64,000 nt of DNA from Hyphomonas sp. (lineage in GTDB: Bacteria > Pseudomonadota > Alphaproteobacteria > Caulobacterales > Hyphomonadaceae), in assembly GCF_016125515.1 (NCBI RefSeq), contig NZ_WGLO01000006.1, forward strand, positions 50,097-114,096. The letters are read 5' to 3'. The position numbers were made by a program, and so were the translations under genes. Under the pieces are notes generated by a model that was not told the origin of the DNA, ran no database searches, and saw only the letters and a list, made by a program, of their open reading frames with translations. Below, piece by piece: positions 57,208-64,000 of the stretch (within the stretch, counting starts at the first letter, position 1; each line of letters begins with the position of its first letter).

Positions 57208-58773
57208 CTAATCAACGGGCTGTCGCCTGATAGGGCGGCCGGGCAGCACCGATAGATCCAGTTGTCCATCCCATATCAACGGCGTGCCGGTAACCAGCAA
57301 GTAGCGGACACCTTCAGACCCGCGGTAGGGTGCTTCATAGGTCGACTGATCGGCAATCCTGTCGAAGTCGAACACGACGATATCCGCATCCATGCCTTCC
57401 TGGAGACGCCCTTTGCGTGCGAAGGACGGGGAAGCTGGTTCCATGATTTGCGCAGGCACCAGCGTGGACCGGCGGATTGCTTCATTCAATGTCATGGCGC
57501 CCCGTTCGCGCACCCAGGTTCCGAGGACGCGGGCAAATGTGCCGGCCACTCGCGGATGTGCGTCTGCATTTTCCGGAATTGGCCAGATATTCCCTTCAAG
57601 CACTTGTCCATCCACCGAATACGGCATGCCATCGGACGCAATCGCTGCGTCCCGAGTGAGCAAGGCATGTTTCAATAGCGCCTGGTCTGCGCCATCAGCC
57701 TCGTTGAGGAAGTGGAAGATCGCGATCGAGGACGGCCGCTCGGCGCGAATGGCAGCCAGTTCATCCACATCCTGAACCCATTCGCCTGTGTCGGTCATGT
57801 AGATGTCTTCGGCGCGAATGCCGGCACGATCCAACGTCTCCGGCGCGTACCTTGCCGCACCTATCGTTGTAGACCCCGCGCCATAGGGATAGGCTTCTGT
57901 CGAAATTTTCAAGCCTTCGGCCTGGGCCGCTTCGAACAGGGACCTGACCTTTTCGATATTGCGCCATGAGGAAGAATTGATGTGGCAGAAGTGCATGCGC
58001 GCGTTGGTCTGGCGCGCGACGTCGATGAACTCTTCCAGCCCGTCGAAAATGCTGCCGGGCGCCGCGAAGTTCGCATAGCGGACGTGCGTAAATGTCGGGA
58101 CGCCGCGCGCCGCCGCGAGCTGATTGACAGCAACATATTCCTCCGGCGATGTCGCCGGCGCATAGCCGAGCATCACGCCGATACCGAGGCCGCCTTGATC
58201 CAGGCCTTGCTCTACAAGCGCGAGGATCTGTGACGTCTGCTCGCGGCTGGCGGCCTCTCGCCAACCGGGCTTTGCGACATTCTTCTGATAGGTCGCGGTG
58301 CTGCCATCGATGGAAAGGCCGTCCATGACCTGCATGCGGGCGAGCGACCAGGAAACGGAGAAGCCGTAATTGATGGGCCGGCCCTCGCGGTCCAACAAGC
58401 TATAAGCCTCGCCGACCGGCAAGCTGCCAAGCTCCAGCTCCAATGTGGTGGTCACCCCGTCCAAGGCCTGCTGGCGCATCGACGGCGTGGTCAGAGCATG
58501 CGAATGGATGTCGATGAAACCGGGCGCAACGACTAAGCCATGTGCGTCGATGACCGTCGCGCCCTTCAGTGGGCGCTCGGCGATCCGGACAATCATGTCG
58601 CCTCTGATGCCGACATTGCGAACGGCATCGAGCCCGGTTTCAGGATCGATCACCCGCCCGCCTTCGATCACCACGTCATAGTGCGCCGCCGGGCGCAGAA
58701 TTGTGCATGCGGTGGCCAAAGAGATCAGTCCGCTCACCGCAAGATATGCGGCAAGATCCCGCGCTGCGGGCAT
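57208..58773 (-). CDS. D-aminoacylase-like amidohydrolase lipoprotein
   Basis: A 521-residue amidohydrolase-superfamily enzyme of the N-acyl-D-amino-acid deacylase group. Metal ligands are visible in VVAPGFIDIHSHALTTP, THVRYANFAAPGSIFDG and MHFCHINSSSWRNIEKV; the late Asp probably in AIASDGMPYSVDGQ. The N terminus (LAVSGLISLATACTIL) looks like a lipoprotein signal with a lipobox cysteine, unusual for cytoplasmic D-aminoacylases, implying a periplasmic location. The ATG at 58773 is preferred over the TTG at 58800. Substrate unknown. Confidence 0.8.
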   Translation of the reverse strand: MPAARDLAAYLAVSGLISLATACTILRPAAHYDVVIEGGRVIDPETGLDAVRNVGIRGDMIVRIAERPLKGATVIDAHGLVVAPGFIDIHSHALTTPSMRQQALDGVTTTLELELGSLPVGEAYSLLDREGRPINYGFSVSWSLARMQVMDGLSIDGSTATYQKNVAKPGWREAASREQTSQILALVEQGLDQGGLGIGVMLGYAPATSPEEYVAVNQLAAARGVPTFTHVRYANFAAPGSIFDGLEEFIDVARQTNARMHFCHINSSSWRNIEKVRSLFEAAQAEGLKISTEAYPYGAGSTTIGAARYAPETLDRAGIRAEDIYMTDTGEWVQDVDELAAIRAERPSSIAIFHFLNEADGADQALLKHALLTRDAAIASDGMPYSVDGQVLEGNIWPIPENADAHPRVAGTFARVLGTWVRERGAMTLNEAIRRSTLVPAQIMEPASPSFARKGRLQEGMDADIVVFDFDRIADQSTYEAPYRGSEGVRYLLVTGTPLIWDGQLDLSVLPGRPIRRQPVD

Positions 58774-59094
58774 TTTTGGAAGTCCGTTCACTCGCAACAA
58801 ACAAGCACCATCCGGTTTACCAGCGCACTACAGCTTGGCCGCAACACGCCGATACTGTCTAGCCGTTGAATATGCTGGGTCGATCGAGACGCACCGAAAA
58901 TCCCAAAAGTGTATACAATCCGTCATTCAGAAAATTTGGGTCGATGGCTGATTCCGGCGAAGTTCGGGCTGGTGGCGGTGAAACAGCCGAATGACAGGAC
59001 TGGGGCGCCCCTGCCTGACACCGAAAACGATCATCGGAACCGACCTGGCCCTTGGCAGCCGGTCACCACAGCCATTCCACATGATCGTGCTTTC
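58774..59094. other. Intergenic stretch holding diverged repeat copy 1
   Basis: Between the stop of the TPR gene (minus strand) and the start of the aminoacylase gene. It contains repeat copy 1 and presumably the aminoacylase promoter; no gene is seen. Confidence 0.6.
58946..59067 (+). repeat. Diverged direct repeat, copy 1
   Basis: A 122-bp segment related to 62124-62247 in the same orientation. Identical blocks include CGGCGAAGTTCGG (58955-58967) and CCGACCTGGCCC (59040-59051), in the same order and nearly the same spacing. It lies just downstream of the TPR gene. Confidence 0.75.
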
Positions 59095-61986
59095 TCACTC
59101 GAGACTGCCCAGATATGCGTAAAAAGCCTTCCCTGTTGAACTGTCCGCAATGATTTCCAGATCTTTCCCAGCATAGCTGATCGAAGCGATGACTGGATCT
59201 CCGTCGATGTTCCAAATTTCAAAACTAAGCATAGCGGGGTCAAAATTTCCCTCTGTCGATACGATGACATCCGTCTGCGCGCCCTTTTCGATGCTCTTTC
59301 CGACAAAGACTGGTGTCTCGGGATTATCGACATCCGTCTCGACGACATACTCCCGGGTAATTTGGCAAAAACCCTCGGGCATGCCAGGCAGGATATCATC
59401 GATGTCGAATTCTTCAGAATACCCATCTGGCTTCTGCCGGAAGCCGGCAGAGTCGTCTGCATCCGGAACGACTTCATCGACATAGATGCGGTTGCCATTG
59501 AAGATCGCGTTGTTCACATGCGCGACGTCGTCAATCGCATACCAGCCTTCGCAATCTCCGCCATCTTCGTATGGTGACGGGGACTCGGCATCGAAATTAT
59601 CGGGGTCATCGATCATGCCGACCTGGTCGGCAAAATCGTCCCGGTCCTTCCAATAAGCGTAGAAAGCCTTGCTGACACGGCCAATAACAAACTCGCCGCA
59701 CATGCGCTGAACGGATACCCTGAAATGGCGCTGGTTCGCGTGCACAGCAACAGGGGCGCCCTCTAGCGTTTCATCTCCGAGACTTTGCACCCGGGTGATG
59801 GCGTCCAGCCCAATCGCAGCTTGCGTCGCAAGCAGTCGGGGATCATCCGGAAGCTGGTCGAGTGCTTCCGCAAGTACGGAATGCGCATCAGCCACATTTC
59901 CTGTCTCATTCAGGCAGGCTGCCAGGTTGTTGATCGAGAGAACCCAATCGTCTCCCGCATTTTCAAATGTCTGCCAGGAAAGCGCTTCCCGATAGCACGA
60001 GGCCGCTTCTTCGAACCTCTTAAGGCCCACAAAAGCATTTCCCTTGAGCCCTTTGACCCAGGCCAACCGGTTTGGCATGCCCGCGGCTTTGTGGTTGCTT
60101 GCAGCGCCATCGCAACATACCAGGGCCGCTTCGAAATGCTTCGCTTCGCCCGACATATTGGCCAGGTCAATCAATGCCGAGGCAAGCAGGGACTCTGTCC
60201 AGGCCCAGTCCGTCGGAAAATCTTCCCGTTGGTAGACTGTTTGGGCTTCCTTATAGTTGGCAATCGCCTCCTGAAGACGGCTGGTATCATTTTCCAGTCT
60301 CGCCAGGCGGCTCAAGGCATTGGCGAGATTGTTCTGCGACATGGCCCAGAGCAGGGGCATCGAGGCCTTTGTCCGGATATTGAGCGATTGCTCATGCGCA
60401 AGGAGCGCCTCAACGAGCGGCGGCGATTCTCCGGTCCATTTGCCAAGATCGGCGAGCGCATTGCCGAGATTGTTCTGGGCCATCGACCAGGCCTCCGGGG
60501 CGGTCTTGGGAGAGAGATCTGCAAGCGCGACCCTATAAGCCGCGATCGCTTCCTCGATAATGGCTGTATCCCCGTCTATTTCAGCAATGTCGGCAAGCGT
60601 GGCGCCGAGATTGCTCTGGAGCAGTGAGAGCGCATGCTTGTCGGCTTCCGGATCCGCAGCGGAAATTGCTGCGCGATAGGAGGCGACGGCTTCTTCTAGG
60701 TCTGCGCGCTCACCTGTCATCATTGCGAGATCGGCGAGGACATTCGCCTGCACGATCTGTGTGTTGAGACGGGAGGCTGGGGAGAACGCCTCATCATCAG
60801 AAGCCAGGATTCCGGAATAGATCTCCTTCGCTTCACGCAGGCGCTCCGGGTCTCCAATTTGCTGGCCAAGCTGGACCAGTGTGTTGCCAAGATTGTGCGC
60901 AGCCGCACGCCACTTCTTGGCGTCAGCTTCGCGATCATATCCGTCGCGCATCAAGGCGCGGTAGCCGTCAGCAGCCGAATACAGAGCACTCGCGCCACCT
61001 CGCTGGGTGCCATAGTCAAGCAGGGCTGACGCTGCCTGGTATCGTGTGTCTGCGTGTATCGGCCAACCTTCAGACTGACGGGGCTCCGCGACCTTTTCCA
61101 GAAGATCACGTGCGTTGCCGCGCCCGCGCAAGGCAAAATCCCGAAGGGTGCCGATTGCCGCCTCCTGCTTCTCGGAGTCGGTTGCGCGAAGCGCCTCTGC
61201 AACGGCGCGCAGGTCCGCGCCTTCTGCCCGTCGCTTGGCCACATCAATCAGGCGCTTGATCGCGGCCAGTAGCAAAAGATTTAGCGAGACGCGATAAAGG
61301 ATGATGGCCACCTTCGCCCATCTGGATGGATCTGTCGGAGCACCGATTTTTTCGAACCCGATGCCTCCGGCATAGAGATCATAGTAATCAACGAGCGACC
61401 CGGCTTTAACGGTCTCGATCAGGGTGTAGAGTAGGAACGCAAAGGGCTTGGCATCATCGTTGAGAGTGAAACCCAGCCCATGGTTCTGGAGCTGGGCAAA
61501 AGCGATCGGTGCAAATACGAACAAGAAGCCGGAGGCGATCAGGACTTCAGCGCCAAGCGTTCCGTTGAGGCGGATGTCCTTGCGTTCAAAAGGGACATTT
61601 TCAATTGCCTCGTCCTCGTCCCGGGACCAGTGGCGGAACACAATGAAGATCGAAAACACGCCGAACCCAACAGCAACCATGCTGAATGGCCACGGCAGAT
61701 AGACGGCCGCGGCCGTGACGGAGAGAAAAAAGACGAGCAGGATCGGAAGTCGCTGGTAACGCCATCGGTAGCGCGTACCCGTTATCCAGGAAAAGCCATA
61801 TACGAGCCCTGCATCCAGTTTGCGAAGTGACGCAATCGCAGCATCAAACATGCCGGGCTTTTTCGTCTTATGTTTGGAGTTTCCGCGCAAAAGGGAAACA
61901 GTTGCATAGATCGCTGCTACGGTGGCTAAGAACACCAGTGACGATAAGGCAGAAGCTATGGGTGTGGGAGATGACAAGTCAGGCAT
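59095..61986 (-). CDS. Large membrane TPR protein with unrecognised C-terminal domain
   Basis: A 963-residue protein. The N-terminal 245 residues contain five to six membrane segments (for example SSLVFLATVAAIYATVSLL, ILLVFFLSVTAAAVYLPW, MVAVGFGVFSIFIVF, LIASGFLFVFAPIAFA and VAIILYRVSLNLLLLAAI) with charged loops. Residues about 315-725 form a TPR array of long repeats (NLGNTLVQLGQQIGDPERLR, NLGNALADLGKWTGESPPLV, NLANALSRLARLENDTSRLQ). The last 215 residues are an acidic, aromatic-rich domain (GRVSKAFYAYWKDRDDFADQ, DCEGWYAIDDVAHVNNAIFN) that I do not recognise; the motif KAFYAY recurs in the final residues (TGKAFYAYLGSLE). The ATG at 61986 follows AAAGGAGGT. TPRs of this kind usually assemble protein complexes; function unknown. 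Confidence 0.8.
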   Translation of the reverse strand: MPDLSSPTPIASALSSLVFLATVAAIYATVSLLRGNSKHKTKKPGMFDAAIASLRKLDAGLVYGFSWITGTRYRWRYQRLPILLVFFLSVTAAAVYLPWPFSMVAVGFGVFSIFIVFRHWSRDEDEAIENVPFERKDIRLNGTLGAEVLIASGFLFVFAPIAFAQLQNHGLGFTLNDDAKPFAFLLYTLIETVKAGSLVDYYDLYAGGIGFEKIGAPTDPSRWAKVAIILYRVSLNLLLLAAIKRLIDVAKRRAEGADLRAVAEALRATDSEKQEAAIGTLRDFALRGRGNARDLLEKVAEPRQSEGWPIHADTRYQAASALLDYGTQRGGASALYSAADGYRALMRDGYDREADAKKWRAAAHNLGNTLVQLGQQIGDPERLREAKEIYSGILASDDEAFSPASRLNTQIVQANVLADLAMMTGERADLEEAVASYRAAISAADPEADKHALSLLQSNLGATLADIAEIDGDTAIIEEAIAAYRVALADLSPKTAPEAWSMAQNNLGNALADLGKWTGESPPLVEALLAHEQSLNIRTKASMPLLWAMSQNNLANALSRLARLENDTSRLQEAIANYKEAQTVYQREDFPTDWAWTESLLASALIDLANMSGEAKHFEAALVCCDGAASNHKAAGMPNRLAWVKGLKGNAFVGLKRFEEAASCYREALSWQTFENAGDDWVLSINNLAACLNETGNVADAHSVLAEALDQLPDDPRLLATQAAIGLDAITRVQSLGDETLEGAPVAVHANQRHFRVSVQRMCGEFVIGRVSKAFYAYWKDRDDFADQVGMIDDPDNFDAESPSPYEDGGDCEGWYAIDDVAHVNNAIFNGNRIYVDEVVPDADDSAGFRQKPDGYSEEFDIDDILPGMPEGFCQITREYVVETDVDNPETPVFVGKSIEKGAQTDVIVSTEGNFDPAMLSFEIWNIDGDPVIASISYAGKDLEIIADSSTGKAFYAYLGSLE

Positions 61987-62337
61987 CTTACCTCCTTTGA
62001 CCATACGACCCGGCGCCGCAAACCTTTTGTGTTGTTGAGAGTTTATTCAGAGCGGGTCCCGACCGCCTCCTTCCCGGGTGTCTAACCTAAAGCCTGTCCA
62101 GGAGGTTGATGATCGGCGTCTGATTGGCAGCTTTCGGCGAAGTTCGGCCTGGCGGATGTCGGGTATTGGAACGGCAGGATTGGATGGCTCCTGCCAGTCA
62201 GCGGTAGACACGATCGGAGCCGACCTGGCCCATTCTTACTGGTCGCCGAAAAGAGTCGGAATATTGTAGTGAAACCAAATCTACAGGGCGGCCGTCATGA
62301 GTGTCGTCGCTGAGGACAAACGGCGGACGTACTCTTC
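61987..62337. other. Intergenic stretch with repeat copy 2
   Basis: About 350 bp between the start of the TPR gene (minus strand) and the stop of the DUF347 gene (minus strand). It contains repeat copy 2 and must hold the TPR gene promoter. No gene seen. Confidence 0.6.
62124..62247 (+). repeat. Diverged direct repeat, copy 2
   Basis: A 124-bp segment matching copy 1 (58946-59067) in order and orientation, with the identical blocks at 62133-62145 and 62220-62231. It lies upstream of the TPR gene, so the two copies bracket that gene. Confidence 0.75.
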
Positions 62338-63144
62338 TTAAGCATCCAGCCGGGTCTTGGCTGGTTCAGCGCTTTGGCGGAGCAGTAGGATCAACCCGGC
62401 GATGGCGGAACCAAGCACGACTGTTGCCCAGACGCGGCTCAGCTCGAGGCCGCCATGCGACATAGGTTTGTCGAGGAAATCGCCCACCACCGCGCCAAGC
62501 GGGCGGGTCAGGATGAAGGCTGCCCAGAACAGCGCAACACGGTTAGCTGATGAGAAGAAATAGGCCAGCGCGATCAGCGCCAGCAACGCGCCGAAGATCA
62601 CTGCGGAGCCCAAATAGCCCAGCGGACCGTCCGCGATCCAGTCGCCAAGGGCCGTACCCAGCGTCTGGGAAAACGTGATCGTAAGCCAGTAGAACAACTC
62701 GGCCTTGGGTTCTTGCACCGAACTCACCGAAACAGTTCCGAGAGCTTGCCGCCACACGAACAGGGACGCAACGACGAGTCCTAACAAAAAGAGTGAGCCG
62801 CCGGGATAGCCGATACCCATCGACCGGGTTGCGAAGTCTGCCATGGTCGTACCAGCCGTCGTTGAGGCGATAATCGTTGCCCAGTAGAGCCAGGGATTGA
62901 ACCGGCTCGCGCGGATCTGCGCAAAGACGAGGATGACCAGGATCAATCCGAATATGGCCGTCCCGATCAGGTAGCCGCTTTGCCAGAACGATGTCGGCGC
63001 ACTGGCGGTCGTCTCGCCCAACCACGACATGGAGACACTGTCGCCCGCAGTCTCACCAAAAGTGGTGGCGAGGATTTTGATCACCCAGAAACCGAAGCTG
63101 ATGGCTGGCACTTTGGTGAGTGCCGCTTTTTCTGTGTCGGTCAC
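62338..63144 (-). CDS. DUF347 repeat integral membrane protein (COG4705-like)
   Basis: A 268-residue inner-membrane protein with about eight helices and four copies of a DUF347-type repeat: ILATTFGETAGD, IIASTTAGTTMADF, TFSQTLGTALGDW and ILTRPLGAVVGDF. Each combines a polar Thr/Gly stretch and an acidic residue within a helix, which suggests a transport or channel function, but no substrate is established from the sequence. It is divergent from the membrane-anchored LuxR regulator, 104 bp away. Confidence 0.8.
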   Translation of the reverse strand: MTDTEKAALTKVPAISFGFWVIKILATTFGETAGDSVSMSWLGETTASAPTSFWQSGYLIGTAIFGLILVILVFAQIRASRFNPWLYWATIIASTTAGTTMADFATRSMGIGYPGGSLFLLGLVVASLFVWRQALGTVSVSSVQEPKAELFYWLTITFSQTLGTALGDWIADGPLGYLGSAVIFGALLALIALAYFFSSANRVALFWAAFILTRPLGAVVGDFLDKPMSHGGLELSRVWATVVLGSAIAGLILLLRQSAEPAKTRLDA

Positions 63145-63248
63145 GCCATTGCTCCATCGTAGCCCGCATTCACAGCTCGCAGGTAGATTTGGAGGGCTCG
63201 AAAGCCCATAAGCAGGTGCTCAAAGCGGTCCTTCTAAGCGGGTGTCCT

Positions 63249-63800
63249 ATGCATAAGGCTGACGTTCCGAAGTCAGTTCTACCAACCCTTTTCCTCGGCC
63301 GATCGCTCGCACTTTCAGCGGGGCTGATAGTCCTGCAGATCGTCGCAGCGCTGTTCTTTGTCGTCGATGGGTTCGAGGACTGGTTGGTCGCCGGCGCCGA
63401 TGGACGCACGCTCGAACTCGCAATGGAAAGCCTGATCGCCGTCGCTCTGTTTACTGGCGTCATCCTAAGTTCGATGAACATCGTCCGGCTGTCCCGGGAT
63501 CTGTTTCGGAAGGAACAATCTCTGGCGAAGGCACGAGGCGCGCTCGGAGAGCACATAGAAATGCGGTTCAAAGAATGGAGGCTGACCAAAGGCGAAGGGG
63601 AAGTTGCGCTGTTCGCTCTCAAAGGGTGTGACATCGCCGAGATTGCGCGCCTGCGAGGCGCGGCGGCAGGAACGGTCAGGTCGCAGCTCAGCCAAGTCTA
63701 TGCCAAGGCTGGCGTAAGTAGTCAGGCGGCACTGGTTTCGGTCTTCATAGACGACCTACTTGACGTGTTGCCAAAGGGCGAAATTGCGACGAATTGCTGA
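63249..63800 (+). CDS. Membrane-anchored LuxR-type HTH regulator
   Basis: A 183-residue protein with two N-terminal membrane helices (LALSAGLIVLQIVAALFFVV and MESLIAVALFTGVILSSMNI), a short coiled linker (RKEQSLAKARGALGEHIEMR) and a C-terminal LuxR-type HTH (LTKGEGEVALFALKGCDIAE then IARLRGAAAGTVRSQLSQVY). No receiver or ligand domain is present, so the membrane part may sense the signal. The ATG at 63249 is preferred to the upstream frame. Divergent from the DUF347 gene, which it probably regulates. Confidence 0.75.
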   Translation: MHKADVPKSVLPTLFLGRSLALSAGLIVLQIVAALFFVVDGFEDWLVAGADGRTLELAMESLIAVALFTGVILSSMNIVRLSRDLFRKEQSLAKARGALGEHIEMRFKEWRLTKGEGEVALFALKGCDIAEIARLRGAAAGTVRSQLSQVYAKAGVSSQAALVSVFIDDLLDVLPKGEIATNC

Positions 63801-63861
63801 TTGTCAGCAGGACGAGCTTCTCTAAAGTCCAATCTACTGGAATGCCGATTTAAGGCCTACT

Positions 63862-64000
63862 AGGGTCCGGACTCATTACAGCCACCAGATGACGGCTGCT
63901 GCAAGGGTGATCGCCGCCATGAAGTTGGTGATGTTTCGGTCAAACCGCGTTGCGATGCGCCGCCAGTCCTTCAGCCTGCAGAACATGCGCTCGATGACGT
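63862..64000 (-). mobile_element. IS5-family insertion sequence, one end
   Basis: The element runs off the right edge. Its end is marked by a GGTCCGGACTC sequence, of the type forming terminal inverted repeats in IS5-group elements, followed by the 3' end of the transposase gene on the minus strand. A CTA next to it may be part of the target duplication. Confidence 0.7.
63876..64000 (-). CDS. IS5-family transposase (C-terminal part)
   Basis: The minus strand encodes the final 40 residues, VIERMFCRLKDWRRIATRFD then NITNFMAAITLAAAVIWWL, and a stop. The ERxFCRLKDxRRIATR motif, which holds the catalytic glutamate of the DDE domain, and the WWL end are typical of IS5/IS1031-group transposases. 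The rest lies beyond the window, so intactness cannot be judged. Confidence 0.9.
   Translation of the reverse strand, partial: VIERMFCRLKDWRRIATRFDRNITNFMAAITLAAAVIWWL

Overview
The window looks like chromosome of a high-GC alphaproteobacterium, most probably of the Hyphomonas/Caulobacter side. Supporting markers are a DUF2336 protein, a MucR/Ros regulator, DUF1491, a PAS_5-type protein, a PleC/DivJ-like histidine kinase, a short PilZ protein and TonB-receptor physiology. This placement is inference; no rRNA or tRNA gene was found. Coding density is high except between about 24.4 and 29.1 kb.

Layout. 1-3.9 kb: the 3' part of an MlaE lipid-transport permease behind alanine racemase, an MFS exporter and a DoxX-like protein. 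4-5.2 kb: DUF2336. 5.2-13.2 kb: a ten-gene, tightly overlapping operon for a multisubunit Mrp-type cation/proton antiporter, with gene order E-F-G-(D/E-like)-B-C followed by three separate NuoL/M/N-like subunits and one small unknown membrane protein. 13.3-24.4 kb: MucR, PAS protein, putative metalloprotease lipoprotein, DUF2946 protein plus a copper-type TonB receptor broken by an in-frame TAG, beta-CASP nuclease, SufE, secreted unknown protein, histidine kinase and small conserved proteins. 24.4-29.1 kb: a gene-poor stretch that looks A+T-richer, with small ORFs, a PilZ gene, a helical unknown protein and a LuxR-type response regulator. 29.1-34.4 kb: a FIST / GAF-PAS hybrid kinase / LuxR response regulator cassette.

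34.8-38.7 kb: release factor 3, a PAN-domain secreted protein and an Uup-like ABC-F ATPase. 38.9-42.3 kb: a small surface-polysaccharide group (glycosyltransferase, flippase, convergent ATP-grasp protein). 42.4-45.1 kb: RsuA-like pseudouridine synthase, RsmC-like methyltransferase and lipoprotein hydrolase. 45.2-51.7 kb: thiolase, two-lobed retropepsin-like protease, an atypical PEP carboxylase homologue and DnaJ. 51.8-57 kb: LpoA-like lipoprotein divergent from rsmI-yraN, then a cytochrome c and a bifunctional penicillin-binding protein, a cell-envelope neighbourhood. 57.2-64 kb: D-aminoacylase-like lipoprotein, a 963-residue membrane TPR protein with an unrecognised C-terminal domain flanked by two diverged direct repeats, a DUF347 membrane protein divergent from a membrane-anchored LuxR regulator, and the end of an IS5-family transposase.

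The strongest candidates for undescribed biology are the FIST-kinase-regulator cassette, the TPR protein between repeats, the three-pump Mrp complex with its 145-residue accessory protein, and the atypical PEP carboxylase. All calls come from reading the sequence and recalled family knowledge; no database search was run.
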